Shown here: piece after piece, positions 41,008-50,536 of the stretch
Layout of the letters: the number at the start of each line of letters is the position of its first letter
Numbering within the stretch: position 1 is the first letter of the stretch
Origin: Rhodospirillales bacterium
GTDB lineage: Bacteria; Pseudomonadota; Alphaproteobacteria; Micavibrionales; Micavibrionaceae
Assembly (NCBI GenBank): GCA_023898785.1
Contig: CP060239.1
Location: 186,001-250,000 of the forward strand
Length of the DNA stretch: 64,000 nt
Direction: 5' to 3'
The notes under the pieces: generated by a model
What the model saw: only the letters and a program-made list of their open reading frames with translations
The model's database searches: none
What the model was told of the DNA's origin: nothing
Made by a program: the position numbers and the translations under genes

Positions 41008-43917
41008 TTATGTGTCTAAATGTTTCTGAATGGCGGTGATGACTTCGGAAAGGCCTGTTTTTACTACCTCTACATTCTTGGGAAAGGCGCTTTGCAGGCG
41101 GGTGGGCAGGCCGGAATCGAGCATGACAAACACGCCTTTATCGCCCTCGCTGCGGATGAGGCGGCCGAAGGCTTGTTTGAGTTTGAGGCGGGTGATCATT
41201 TCGTCATAGGCGCGCCCGCCGAACGCATAGCGGCGGGCTTTGTGCAATATAGTCGGGCGTGGCCAGGGAACGCGGTCAAAAACAATCAGGCGCAAGGCAT
41301 TGCCCGGAACATCTACCCCGTCGCGCACGGCATCGGTGCCAAGCAGGCAGGCATGTTCATTTTCACGAAACATATCGACCAGCGTGCCGGTGTCGATTTC
41401 ATCAACATGTTGGGCGTAGAGCGGCAGGCCGGATTGTTCCAATTCATCGACGATGTGGGACTGGACAGCGCGCAGGCGCGATATGGCCGTGAAAAGACCG
41501 AGTGCTCCGCCGCCTGCGGCCTTGAACAGAGCGCGATAGGCCCCGGCGACCTGATCGAGATCGTGTTTATTGACATTATTGATAACGAAAATTTTGGTCT
41601 GGTTTGCGTAATCAAATGGTGAGGCAAAGCTGTGGGTTTCTGTGTTGGGATTGAGATAGGCCGCGCCCGTGCGTTTCAAGGCACTGGTCCAATCGGCTTG
41701 ATCTTCCTGTGAGGAATCGCGCAAGGTGGCTGAGGTTACTGCCATACCGTGGATGTGAGGCCGGATGCTGGTGGCGAAGGGCTGCATCGGGTCGATATGG
41801 TGGCGATACAACCCGACATCGACGGCGTGTCCGTCAATGCGCTGGATTTCCATCCAGTCGATAAATTCTGAAGTACTATCAGAGGAGGGTCCTTTATCAA
41901 GGTTTTCGAGCATTTGTATCCAGGCCTGGAGCGTCAGGGTGGCACGGCGCTCCAGAGAAGAGCTGAGGGCTTCGAGGCGTTTGCGGGTGTCGGTATCGAG
42001 GAGGCCTTCATCATTGGCGAGTTTCTTTTTGAAAATGCGCGCAAGGCTTTGCATCGGTTTTTGTAAATGTTGTAGTGCGGTTTTGAGATTATGGGAGGCT
42101 GTGAGCACATCGGGGTCTACCGGTAAAAGTTCGGTTTCTAGTGAATATGGCCCGTCACGGCCATTAGCGCGGGCGTGGATTTGCTTATAAATTTGCGCGA
42201 GAAATTGCTCGGTTGGACCGGAGGGGAGGCCGTCGCGCAGGCGCCGGGTCCATCCATCCATCGGCAGGCATTCGGCGACGTTTAAGATTTTGCGCAGAAG
42301 CTCTTCGGCGTCTTGCATGCCTTCTGTTAAGTCTTCGGCGCGGCGTTTGAGGCCACGGGCGCGGCTGGCGCGGCGGCCGCTTTCATTGCCGAGAATCCAG
42401 CGGCGCAGGTCGCGGGCCTCACGCGCGGTGAGGTGGGCGGCAAAGGCGCTGTCGGCGGCTTCGAAGAGATGGTGGCCCTCATCGAAAATATAGCGTGTTG
42501 GCATGTCTTCGCCGGGGGTAGAGAGTGCGGCGGAGATCATGACCAGTGCGTGATTAGCGACGACGATGCGGGCGTGGGCGGCGCTGCGCACGGAGCGTTC
42601 GACAAAGCATTTGTGGTAATGATCGCAGGCGGAGTAGATGCATTCGCCGCGGCGATCGGCCAGAGCGGACGTGTGGCGGTATCCCAAGAGGCCAGCCAGC
42701 CAGCCGGGATAGTCCGCGCCGGTGAGGTCGCCGTCTTTGCTGGCTGCGGTCCAACGCGCCATGATTCCGGCGGCTATAACCGCATCTGGGTGTTTGGCGA
42801 GCGCCGCTCCGGCGGCTGCCTCTTCGAGGTTCAGCAAGCAGAGATAGTTCTCGCGGCCCTTGCGGGTGGCCACATGGACGGTTTTTAGCTCAGGGTTGGG
42901 ATAGAGGCGGTCGAGTTCCTGATCGATCTGGCGCTGGAGGTTTTTGGTGTAGGTGGAAATCCACACCGTTCCTTGGTTCTTTTCCGCCCAGACGCTCGCC
43001 GGGGCAAGATAGCCAAGGGTTTTACCAACGCCGGTACCTGCTTCGGCGAGGATGATGTGGGAATAATGGATGATGGATGTTGGGGTAATAAAAGAGGAGT
43101 CCCCCCTCCCTTGAGGGAGGGGGATAGGGGGAGGGTGTAAAGATGCCTCCCCACCCTGACCCTCCCCCCCAAGGGGGAGGGGATTATTGTGTTGGGAGGA
43201 GATTGGCGGTGTAAATGCCTTTGCAATCATGCTGGCATATTGCATTTGTTCTTCGCGTTTTTCGGCTTCGGGGCCGAGGAGTTTGGCGAGGCGCTCGCGC
43301 GCTTCGTCCTCGGTTACGCCATGGTGAGAGGCAGGTGGAGGAGGGGCTTCTTCGGCCCATTCGGGCAGGTTTTTCCAGATGTTTAATCCGGTTTTTGAAT
43401 TGACGGGCACGTCTTCATCATATGGCTGTCCCAGCGCGGAAAATACGAAGGGCGTCCACGCCCAGCCTTTGCCGTTCAGGCCCATGACGCGGGCGATTTC
43501 GAGTGGATCGGCCTTGGCCTTATGCGGGTCGGCGCGCAGATCACCGAGCAGGGCGCGGGTAATGTCCAGCAAGCTCATTGGCGCGTCGTCGAGGCTGGTT
43601 GGTTCGGCTAGGCCCAGTGTTTTGCACAGGCCGTTTACAGTTGGGGTTGAAAAGGTCGCCGGGTGGACAAAGGCGAAAAGTTCGAGCACGTCAAAGGCGG
43701 CGAATTGCACATCGTTACCAAGTTTGGCACGGCAAAAGGGTGCGTGGCAAACTAATGCCGGTTTTTTATGGATGAGGGCTGCGGCCTGATCATGGGATAG
43801 CGTTTTAAGCTCGCCGTCGGCGGTGAGCATATAAGCGCTGCGCGCATTCACGTACAGCGCCGGAATATCGGGCAGGGTGATGGCGGTGGTTGGCGCTGGC
43901 GCGGTTTGAATCAACAT
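41008..43917 (-). CDS. dinG: DinG/Rad3-type ATP-dependent DNA helicase with an in-frame repeat insertion
   Basis: The 969-residue product has a helicase core of the XPD/DinG superfamily: Walker A AEAGTGVGKTLGYL near 292, an Fe-S cluster region with cysteines in ENYLC and GECIYSACDHYHKC, the FDEGHH Walker B near 479, and RVPWPRPTIL plus KLKQAFGRLIRSEGDKG in the C-terminal half. Residues 1-200 resemble a decayed exonuclease domain (LVCHAPFCRAKLG ... FDVLELFAFVHP) without the acidic residues. Residues about 245-272 (NPLPLGGEGQGGEAS and following) come from a G/C-run repeat in frame just before Walker A. It probably unwinds DNA in repair. Confidence 0.88.
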   Translation of the reverse strand: MLIQTAPAPTTAITLPDIPALYVNARSAYMLTADGELKTLSHDQAAALIHKKPALVCHAPFCRAKLGNDVQFAAFDVLELFAFVHPATFSTPTVNGLCKTLGLAEPTSLDDAPMSLLDITRALLGDLRADPHKAKADPLEIARVMGLNGKGWAWTPFVFSALGQPYDEDVPVNSKTGLNIWKNLPEWAEEAPPPPASHHGVTEDEARERLAKLLGPEAEKREEQMQYASMIAKAFTPPISSQHNNPLPLGGEGQGGEASLHPPPIPLPQGRGDSSFITPTSIIHYSHIILAEAGTGVGKTLGYLAPASVWAEKNQGTVWISTYTKNLQRQIDQELDRLYPNPELKTVHVATRKGRENYLCLLNLEEAAAGAALAKHPDAVIAAGIMARWTAASKDGDLTGADYPGWLAGLLGYRHTSALADRRGECIYSACDHYHKCFVERSVRSAAHARIVVANHALVMISAALSTPGEDMPTRYIFDEGHHLFEAADSAFAAHLTAREARDLRRWILGNESGRRASRARGLKRRAEDLTEGMQDAEELLRKILNVAECLPMDGWTRRLRDGLPSGPTEQFLAQIYKQIHARANGRDGPYSLETELLPVDPDVLTASHNLKTALQHLQKPMQSLARIFKKKLANDEGLLDTDTRKRLEALSSSLERRATLTLQAWIQMLENLDKGPSSDSTSEFIDWMEIQRIDGHAVDVGLYRHHIDPMQPFATSIRPHIHGMAVTSATLRDSSQEDQADWTSALKRTGAAYLNPNTETHSFASPFDYANQTKIFVINNVNKHDLDQVAGAYRALFKAAGGGALGLFTAISRLRAVQSHIVDELEQSGLPLYAQHVDEIDTGTLVDMFRENEHACLLGTDAVRDGVDVPGNALRLIVFDRVPWPRPTILHKARRYAFGGRAYDEMITRLKLKQAFGRLIRSEGDKGVFVMLDSGLPTRLQSAFPKNVEVVKTGLSEVITAIQKHLDT
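43101..43182. repeat. G/C-run palindromic repeat inside dinG
   Basis: Two hairpins built of C-runs and G-runs (CCCCCCTCCC TTGA GGGAGGGGGG-type and CCTCCCCCCC AA GGGGGAGGGG-type) lie in the dinG frame without breaking it. The cluster 8699-8805 is of the same kind. Confidence 0.8.
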
Positions 43918-44053
43918 GCCTTAGAATTAGCATTTTCGAAGGCCAATAGCTGCAAAAAGCCGATTTTGCGCGCAAAAAGCCCCTGATAAAGCCTTCTTTA
44001 ACGGTTTTCCTATAGAATTGTGGTGAGTTCGAGCGAAAAAGAAAAGCGGCTAT

Positions 44054-45205
44054 ATGGATTTTTGGGGCTTTGGAAAAGAGAGCGGGCACGATGTGATTGT
44101 AAGACACCCCAGTCTTGCGAGCCGTTTTGCTGATGTCGGAATTCCTGAACGAACTCAGACCCAAAATATATATGTATCTCCGCAAACCCAACAAAGTATC
44201 GATCAGCTCGATCCAAAATTGCTTGGTGTGGTCGCAGAGATTTCCGGCGCGGATAATGTGATTTTTATTTCGGATGACGATATTCGTCCGGAAATTGAGA
44301 AAATTGATGCTCAGCGTTACGGCACTTCTAATATTTTGCATGGCGATGATTATGCGCATTACGGAGAGGCCTTTGATGCGTTTCGTACCGGATTTAAAGA
44401 TGCGCCCCCAATCATAGTCCCGAAGGCTGCACAGCATGCTTATAACGAAGATGCTTCGGCGCAGCTTTATCATCATGAGAATGGTCAGTCTTATTGTGTG
44501 ATCACATTACCGCGTACGGATGATACTGCGGATAGTTATTTTCGGCGTGTGGGTGGGGTGAAGGGCTTTAGCAAGACACCTGATGGCGAGTTGGTTAAAA
44601 CACAGATCAATATTCCTGAAAGCGAAGTTCTTGATAAGGCGGTGGTAGCGGAAGGCATTCTTCATGAAGCAGCACATTGCGGGCTTCAACATCCTGATAC
44701 TGAGCGTACGATGCCTAGGGTTTTGAATGAAGAACAGGAGGCGGATGCTGTTGGTCATGAAGCTGTTCAATATGTGTTTCCTGATGTTGGCGCTGAATCT
44801 GCCCAAGTGACGCGAGATGCCCGTGCATTTGGGGCTATTGCTTTGGATGATCCTGATCATGCGGGGAATATGGATTTGCATTCTGATCCGTTTGTTTCGC
44901 CTGAAGATCAGGTCTCTGGGCATCGGCATGTTCATGATGCTGTGGTCGATAAGGTTGCAGAGATGGTTTCGACGGATCGTCATGAAGCGCGTGAGCTTTT
45001 AGACTCCGATCCCCAATTGATGCATTCGACACTGGATCAGATGAATCGGGAAGGTGTATTTTTGAGCAATAAAGCGGCTCAAGCCTATGTTGATAATTAT
45101 CTGGATGTGGGGCAACGGCGTGTTCCTGAATATGTGGGGGGGCAGTCTGATAAAGAAGCTGTTGTGCCAGTGCCTACACCTGTTGTACCGAGTGGTCCCC
45201 CTTAG
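44054..45205 (+). CDS. putative zinc metallopeptidase (HEAAH) of unknown family
   Basis: The 383-residue product has HEAAH at 204-208, followed by EEQEAD at about 226-231, a layout of gluzincin peptidases in which the Glu of ExxAD is the third zinc ligand. The sequence before it (VVAEGILHEAAHCGLQHPDT) is a helix, as expected. The N-terminal 190 residues do not match a family I know, and the C-terminus is Pro-rich (PVPTPVVPSGPP). There is no signal peptide, so it would work in the cytosol or leave by another route. It is divergent from dinG. No strong ribosome site precedes the ATG. Confidence 0.6.
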   Translation: MDFWGFGKESGHDVIVRHPSLASRFADVGIPERTQTQNIYVSPQTQQSIDQLDPKLLGVVAEISGADNVIFISDDDIRPEIEKIDAQRYGTSNILHGDDYAHYGEAFDAFRTGFKDAPPIIVPKAAQHAYNEDASAQLYHHENGQSYCVITLPRTDDTADSYFRRVGGVKGFSKTPDGELVKTQINIPESEVLDKAVVAEGILHEAAHCGLQHPDTERTMPRVLNEEQEADAVGHEAVQYVFPDVGAESAQVTRDARAFGAIALDDPDHAGNMDLHSDPFVSPEDQVSGHRHVHDAVVDKVAEMVSTDRHEARELLDSDPQLMHSTLDQMNREGVFLSNKAAQAYVDNYLDVGQRRVPEYVGGQSDKEAVVPVPTPVVPSGPP

Positions 45206-45209
45206 AAAT

Positions 45210-46346
45210 TTACCCCTTCGGAGGGACAAAAACTTCCGCGGCGTCGCCGGGCAGGGATTCCACATAAATTGATTGTGACGGGAAGGCGAAGCCGGTGCCG
45301 GCTTTGTCCTCAACGATTTGTTTTATTTCAAGCGCGAAGGCTTCCTTGATTTCCAGCCACTGTCCCCAATCGGTTGTTTTGGTGAAGCAATAGACGAGGA
45401 AATCGATTGAGCTGGCGTTGAAACTGTCGACGCGCACGAAGGTTGAGATTTCATCGGACCGGGCGAAAGCATCGTTTTCTACGATATAATTCATGATGCC
45501 ATCGCGGATGATCTGGAGCTGCTCAACGGTTGTGCGGTATTCGACGCCGATGGCCCATTTGATGCGGCGGTGGGTCATGCGGGAAAAGTTGGTGACTACG
45601 GCATCGGAAAGCTGTGAATTTGGTACATGCACCGGGGCTTTGTCAAAGCGGCGCACTTTGGTGGAGCGAAAACCAATTTCTTCGACCGTGCCTTCGACGA
45701 CGCCTTCGACCAAAATCCATTCGCCGGGGTGAAAGCGTTTTTCGGCGATAATCGTGATGCCGCCAATCAGGTTTTTGAACAGGTCCTGCGCTCCCAATGC
45801 TACGGCTGCGCCAAACAGGCCGAGACCGGCGAGGAGCGGGCCGACGGCGATGCCCCAGATTTCCAGAATGACGGCGGCGCCGACGAACACGACGAGGACT
45901 TTAATCGTCTTGAAGATCCATTGCATCATCGCTCGGGTCAGTAGTTTTTCAAGCTTTTTGAGGCCGTGGCTTAAAGGGTCGGCGGCGCGATGCAATGCCC
46001 AGAAGATGGTGAAGGCGATCAAGGAGCGTTCAACCCGCATGATCAATTCGTTTGCATCGTCGCTGAGGCCCATATACTGGCTGGCGAAGAATATTCCGAG
46101 AATAACAGGGATGAATTTGATTGGCGGGATCAGCGCATCGACGATTTTATCATCGAGCTTGGTGGTGGATTTTGCCGCCCAGTCATGGAGCTTGGCCAGA
46201 ACGAATTTGCTGAAGATGCCGCGGATGAGCAAAAAGCTGAGTAAGATTCCCAAGGCGATGATGATTGAGCCAATGTCAACGCCGAAAAGGCCGTGTGTCC
46301 ACACATCAACCACCATGTTTTTGAGTTCGTCCAGATTTTTATCCAT
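45210..46346 (-). CDS. mechanosensitive channel, MscS family
   Basis: The protein (378 residues from the ATG at 46346, MDKNLDELKNMV) has an N-terminal membrane part with at least four helices. The MscS pore helix and beta domain then read GAAVALGAQDLFKNLIGGI, VEGVVEGTVEEIGFRSTKV and VPNSQLSDAVVTNFSRM. The family releases solutes on osmotic downshift. AAAGGAG lies before this ATG; the frame is open for 22 more codons upstream but has no ribosome site. The gene is divergent from the nitroreductase and convergent with the metallopeptidase (five bases apart). Confidence 0.9.
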   Translation of the reverse strand: MDKNLDELKNMVVDVWTHGLFGVDIGSIIIALGILLSFLLIRGIFSKFVLAKLHDWAAKSTTKLDDKIVDALIPPIKFIPVILGIFFASQYMGLSDDANELIMRVERSLIAFTIFWALHRAADPLSHGLKKLEKLLTRAMMQWIFKTIKVLVVFVGAAVILEIWGIAVGPLLAGLGLFGAAVALGAQDLFKNLIGGITIIAEKRFHPGEWILVEGVVEGTVEEIGFRSTKVRRFDKAPVHVPNSQLSDAVVTNFSRMTHRRIKWAIGVEYRTTVEQLQIIRDGIMNYIVENDAFARSDEISTFVRVDSFNASSIDFLVYCFTKTTDWGQWLEIKEAFALEIKQIVEDKAGTGFAFPSQSIYVESLPGDAAEVFVPPKG

Positions 46347-46410
46347 TGATTTTGCCGCTCCTTTGGCAATATTGTCGTTCTTCAATGTGTATGCAAGCCA
46401 AGGATATAGC

Positions 46411-47112
46411 ATGGACCTAATTGCTGCGAAACCCAGTTTTGAGATGCTGGATTACTTATTAAAACGCCGGAGTTTGAAGGTGGGTGAATTTGTGGAGCCG
46501 GGGCCGGATGCGGAGCAACTGCAGACATTGTTAACGGCTGCGGCGCGGGTGCCGGATCATGGTAAATTGTGTCCGTTTTATTTTCTGGTGTTTGAAGGCG
46601 ATGCGCGGGGGCAGGCCGGGGATATTCTGGCGGAGATTTTTAAGGCGGATAATCCGGATGCGAGCGAAGATAAAATTGAGGTTGAGCGCCAGCGGTTTTT
46701 ACGTTCGCCGTTGGTGGTGGGGATTGTGATGCGCGCACGGCCTAGCAAGCATCCTTTGTGGGAACAGATGATGAGCGCAGGCTCTGCGGCGCAGAATTTT
46801 GTGCTGGCGGCTAATGCGCTGGGCTTTGGGGTGCAGTGGCTCAGCGAGTGGTATGCGTATGATGGGCGGACGTGCTCTGCGTTTGGATTGGATGAACGCG
46901 ATGTTGTGGCCGGGTTTATGCATGTGGGCAGCCCGGCAGCGGCGGCGCAGGAGCGGCCTCGCCCTGATCTGGAAAAAATTGTAACATTTTGGCAGCGGGG
47001 TTGCGGCCTTAAAAAGGGGGACGGTTATGATCTCGATAAATTCGAGTTTCCCGAAGACGGGTTTGATTTTTCTAAATTAAAGCGTTCGGCAAAAGCCGTG
47101 CAGGGCTTGTAA
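46411..47112 (+). CDS. nitroreductase family protein
   Basis: From the ATG at 46411 (MDLIAAKPSFEMLDYLLKRR) the product has 233 residues and is an FMN-dependent nitroreductase of the short YdjA-like type: LKRRSLKVGEFVEPGP, AARVPDHGKLCPFYFLV, SAGSAAQNFVLAANALGFG and VQWLSEWYAYD. AAGGAT precedes the start. The frame is open far upstream, but that part overlaps MscS antisense and lacks homology. Such enzymes reduce nitro groups or quinones with NAD(P)H; the physiological substrate is not known. It is convergent with an unknown gene. Confidence 0.9.
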   Translation: MDLIAAKPSFEMLDYLLKRRSLKVGEFVEPGPDAEQLQTLLTAAARVPDHGKLCPFYFLVFEGDARGQAGDILAEIFKADNPDASEDKIEVERQRFLRSPLVVGIVMRARPSKHPLWEQMMSAGSAAQNFVLAANALGFGVQWLSEWYAYDGRTCSAFGLDERDVVAGFMHVGSPAAAAQERPRPDLEKIVTFWQRGCGLKKGDGYDLDKFEFPEDGFDFSKLKRSAKAVQGL

Positions 47113-47120
47113 TCTTCCTC

Positions 47121-47630
47121 CTAACAATTGCCGTAGTATTGTTTCCAAATATCGGATCTATTGGTTCTTTCAAAAGCATATTTAAGATGCATCTTGAGCG
47201 CAGCATTGCGCAGAGCCATTTTGTAATTGGGGCCGACGCCTGATGTACCGTCTTTCATTTTAACTATCACGACTTGTCTTTTGTGGGTGGGGATGTTGAC
47301 AATATCGCTTCCCAGTACATCATCGCCGGCCAGCGCTAGAGTTCGGGCTTTGTGATAACCCGGACAGGCTTGGGTAATTTTTAAGTCATCAATGGGGCCT
47401 AAATCATGCTCTCGTTTGTCCAGCCCCTGCCAAATTAAATGGTTGCCATCTATATCTCTACGGAAATGGCGTTTGCCGATGTGTAAAATCGCACTTAAGG
47501 AAAGGTCTTCGTTGAGGCCTTTAAACATCTCAGGAGAAAGGTTTTTTTCTCCAAGGCAGAAAAGTTCAAAATCTTTAAGCCGCTGAAGGACTTTTTCAGG
47601 TTTTATTTGAAGATATTGAGAACCAAACAT
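47121..47630 (-). CDS. hypothetical protein of 169 residues
   Basis: I do not recognise this soluble protein (MFGSQYLQIKPEKVLQRLKD). A beta-rich segment with HIGKRHFRRDIDGNHLIWQ precedes VVIVKMKDGTSGVGP and a C-terminal helix (MALRNAALKMHLKYAFER). It has two cysteines but no paired motif. No clear ribosome site is seen upstream of the ATG. The 144 bases upstream, before lysK, are very AT-rich with nothing evident. The gene is convergent with the nitroreductase. Confidence 0.55.
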   Translation of the reverse strand: MFGSQYLQIKPEKVLQRLKDFELFCLGEKNLSPEMFKGLNEDLSLSAILHIGKRHFRRDIDGNHLIWQGLDKREHDLGPIDDLKITQACPGYHKARTLALAGDDVLGSDIVNIPTHKRQVVIVKMKDGTSGVGPNYKMALRNAALKMHLKYAFERTNRSDIWKQYYGNC

Positions 47631-47774
47631 TTACACACCGTAATTTAAGTCAAAAATCTGTTTATAGTTTTATATTAAATCCGAAATAGTTAATTTAGTT
47701 TAAATTTATGTAAAATTTAGATAAAATTTTATGAGTGTTTTATGTAAGGTAAATTTTTATTTGTTTTTAATAGC

Positions 47775-49481
47775 TTAAGCGGCTTTTGTAAATTCTCCGC
47801 TTAAGGCGTTTCGAATTAAATTTACCGTATCTTCTACACCGTAGAGCTTAATGAAAGAACCAAATCTGGGGCCTTGAGACTGGCCGAGACAGACTTCATA
47901 TATGGCTTTGAACCAGTCGCGGAGTTCGTCTTTTTCATAGCCGTTGTTTTTACCGGCGCTGAAAACTTCGGTCATATATTCTTCGGCGGGCAGACCAGAG
48001 TCCATATTCTCCAACGTGGTGGCGAGCGCTCCGAGCGCAGCGGTTTCGCGGGCATCAGGGGCGCGGTATTGTTTTTCGGGCAGGATGAAGTCTGTGTAAT
48101 AGCGGATAGCATAATCGACGAGGCGATCTAAAAACGGTGCGCTTTCAGGGGTGGCATCGGGCGCGGCGGTTTGAATGAATTTCCACAGCGTGGCCGGATC
48201 ATCGGTATTTGCGGCATTTACCAAGTTGAGCAGGAGCGCAAATGAGATCGGCGTGTGCTGGGCGTTCGGAATGGCGCCATCGTGGATATACCAGGCCGGG
48301 TTTTCCAGTTTTTTGGCCGCATCTTGTTCGGGCAGTTTTTCTACGAACTGGATATATTCATCGACAGCTTTGGGGATAATATCAAAATAGAGTTTTTTGG
48401 CCGTGGTCGGGCGTTGATACATATAATAGGCGAGGCTTTCATGAGGGGCGTAGGTGAGCCAGTCTTCCATGGACAGGCCGTTGCCTTTGGATTTGGAAAT
48501 TTTTTGACCTTTTTCGTCGAGGAACAGTTCGTATCTGAAACCGGCGGGGCCCATCATGTTTTTCTCGGCGCCGAGAATCTGGACGATCTTGGCGGCAATA
48601 TCTGCGGCGGTGACAAGGTCTTTACCGGCCATTTCGTAATCGACATCCAATGCATACCAACGCAATGCCCAGTCTGCACGCCATTGCGCTTTACAGCCTC
48701 CGTCAAAGATGCTTTGCGTGATTGTTTCTCCGGCGCTGTAGCCTGAGCGTTCTTTTTCACTGTCGTCGAGAACTTCGAAGGTAGCGATGCCTTTATCGGC
48801 ATCAATGACTTCGCGCAGGAGGGCGTTGTGCAGGATGATCGGGTGGTGATCATCGGCGGATTTCTTTTGTACAATCGGGAAGAGGGGGGAATAGGTTTCG
48901 GTGCGTTCGGCTCCCAAGATTGGCAGTACGGCTTCGCGGACCTCATTGTATTTTTCGAGCATGATGCGTAGGGCATCGTTAAAGCGACCGTTGGTATAAC
49001 AATCTGCGGTGGAGCTTAAGAATTCGTATTCAAAGCCAAAGCTGTCCAGAAATTCTTTCAGGCGGTCATTGTTATGCTCGGCGAAGCTTAAGTGATCGCT
49101 TTCGAACGGGTTGGGCACTGATGAGAGTGGCATACCGAGGGCTTTGGTCAGAAGTTCGGGGTTGGGGACATTTGTTGGGACTTTGCGCAGTCCGTCCATG
49201 TCGTCGGAAAAACAGGTCAGTTTAACCGGAATTTCGGGGGCGAGGCGTTTAAAAGCGCGCAGGACCATGGTTGTTCGGGCGACCTCGCCAAAAGTGCCTA
49301 TATGCGGCAGACCTGAGGGGCCGTAGCCGGTTTCAAACAGTACATAGCCTTTGGGGCCGGGTTTGATTTCACCACGGTTCATGGCGCGCAGGCGTTTGAT
49401 AATCTGCCGCGCTTCTTCGAACGGCCAGGCGCGGCATGCTTGTGCAATTTCTGGGGCAATTTCTTTGTCTATATCAGTCAT
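47775..49481 (-). CDS. lysK: lysyl-tRNA synthetase, class I
   Basis: LysRS1 charges tRNA-Lys. It is the archaeal-type class I enzyme kept in many Alphaproteobacteria instead of class II LysRS. The 568-residue product has the class I motifs in order: ETGYGPSGLPHIGTFGEVAR near 48-68 (HIGH variant HIGT) and QKISKSKGNGLS near 315 (KMSKS variant KISKS). The C-terminal region is the family's helical anticodon-binding domain. No RNA-binding extension is seen. Upstream, an intrinsic terminator (49523-49557) isolates it from the lipoprotein gene. Confidence 0.95.
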   Translation of the reverse strand: MTDIDKEIAPEIAQACRAWPFEEARQIIKRLRAMNRGEIKPGPKGYVLFETGYGPSGLPHIGTFGEVARTTMVLRAFKRLAPEIPVKLTCFSDDMDGLRKVPTNVPNPELLTKALGMPLSSVPNPFESDHLSFAEHNNDRLKEFLDSFGFEYEFLSSTADCYTNGRFNDALRIMLEKYNEVREAVLPILGAERTETYSPLFPIVQKKSADDHHPIILHNALLREVIDADKGIATFEVLDDSEKERSGYSAGETITQSIFDGGCKAQWRADWALRWYALDVDYEMAGKDLVTAADIAAKIVQILGAEKNMMGPAGFRYELFLDEKGQKISKSKGNGLSMEDWLTYAPHESLAYYMYQRPTTAKKLYFDIIPKAVDEYIQFVEKLPEQDAAKKLENPAWYIHDGAIPNAQHTPISFALLLNLVNAANTDDPATLWKFIQTAAPDATPESAPFLDRLVDYAIRYYTDFILPEKQYRAPDARETAALGALATTLENMDSGLPAEEYMTEVFSAGKNNGYEKDELRDWFKAIYEVCLGQSQGPRFGSFIKLYGVEDTVNLIRNALSGEFTKAA

Positions 49482-49522
49482 GGCTTTACGCTTATCAAAT
49501 TCTTTTGCATTTTCAAATATAT

Positions 49523-49557
49523 AAAAAGCCGGGCCACATAATCGTGCCCGGCTTTTT
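49523..49557 (-). terminator. intrinsic terminator after the 49576 lipoprotein gene
   Basis: AAAAAGCCGGGC and GCCCGGCTTTTT arms flank an 11-base loop, with T-runs on both ends, so it can act in either direction. It stops transcription from the lipoprotein gene before lysK. Confidence 0.8.
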
Positions 49558-49575
49558 AAAATCCGGTTAAAATTG

Positions 49576-49890
49576 TTATTTCTTTAGTTCTTCGCGATAT
49601 GCGTCACGAACGCGATCGGTGGCTTCCTGGCACATTCTCAGGTCATGTTCGGCCTGAAGGGCTCGCGCTTCCCATTCTGAGTAGTCGCATTCCATGCATG
49701 GTTTTGAGCATGGCTCTGGCGTTGCAGGTGTTTCGGCAACCGGAGCAGGAGCAGGCGTACTTTGCATGTGGGTAGCGGTGCGTTCGATTTCGTAAGGCGG
49801 GGCATCATCATAAAACCCCATACCTGTTTCGCAAGCAGACAAGCCCAAAACGGCCAGTCCCAATATACATGTTTTTAAAGCAGCTTTCAT
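49576..49890 (-). CDS. small lipoprotein
   Basis: The 104-residue product begins with a lipoprotein signal peptide, lipobox LSAC with the modified Cys20. The mature part is Pro/Ala/Thr-rich, then has CSKPCMECDYSEWE with three cysteines and a terminal charged helix (ALQAEHDLRMCQEATDRVRD) that may dimerise. AAGGA before the start is clear. I recognise no family. It would be anchored in the periplasmic face of the inner or outer membrane. Confidence 0.75.
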   Translation of the reverse strand: MKAALKTCILGLAVLGLSACETGMGFYDDAPPYEIERTATHMQSTPAPAPVAETPATPEPCSKPCMECDYSEWEARALQAEHDLRMCQEATDRVRDAYREELKK

Positions 49891-49970
49891 AGGCTTTGTC
49901 CTTTGTTGATTATCTGGAATATCGCGAGCTTAGCAAGAATTAATAAGAATGCAAAGCGTCTTGATGAAAG

Positions 49971-50270
49971 CTACAAGTTTTGATTTTGGTTGCGGCGCTT
50001 TTTGTACGCGCTTCGTTTATAGAGGGTGAGTAATATAATAATATTTATGCATGCGACATTGACGCTGTTGACGAGGCTGAATTTTATGTCGGCTAAATCA
50101 AAAACACTATAAAGTAAACTTACAATTGCAGTGTAATTCCAAATCATCCATGAGGTGATTGAGATTTCGCGGCAATCAGTTTCGCTTTTCCAGAGTTTGG
50201 AGATTTGCGGCATGTATCCAAACAAAACAACAATTCCGACTGTGGAATAAAGAAGTCCGATAATATTCAT
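49971..50270 (-). CDS. PQ-loop / SemiSWEET-like membrane protein
   Basis: From the ATG at 50270 (MNIIGLLYSTVGIVV) the product has 99 residues and three membrane helices. The first is followed by GYMPQISKLWKSE, the Pro-Gln of the PQ-loop, then ISITSWMIWNYTAIVSLLY and VNVACINIIILLTLYKR. Bacterial SemiSWEETs have this length and work as dimers that carry sugars or other small solutes. An upstream in-frame ATG (50351) would add 27 charged residues and is less likely; neither start has a clear ribosome site. Confidence 0.65.
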   Translation of the reverse strand: MNIIGLLYSTVGIVVLFGYMPQISKLWKSETDCREISITSWMIWNYTAIVSLLYSVFDLADIKFSLVNSVNVACINIIILLTLYKRSAYKKRRNQNQNL

Positions 50271-50536
50271 TTTGGGTCTTTCGATTTGATCGTAATTTAC
50301 TTTACATGCGTGATGACGGTGTGCAAAAAGTTTGTTGAAATTCATCATCAAAAATAAAAAATCGGGTTTGTTTTTTTGCGATTATTTTTTAGGCAAAAGG
50401 CGTGTGAAAAAAAACCTTTGGAGAATAAGGCGATTCACAGTATATTTATCGGAAGAGTAACTACTTTTGTCCAATTTATTTCACCCTTCCTTTCGGTCAG
50501 TTCTGACCACTTGCAAAACATTTCAGGAGAAAACTC

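Noticed and set aside
45754..46410. Upstream extension of the nitroreductase frame
   Set aside because: The stretch is antisense to mscS and the family N-terminus starts at the ATG at 46411 with AAGGAT before it.
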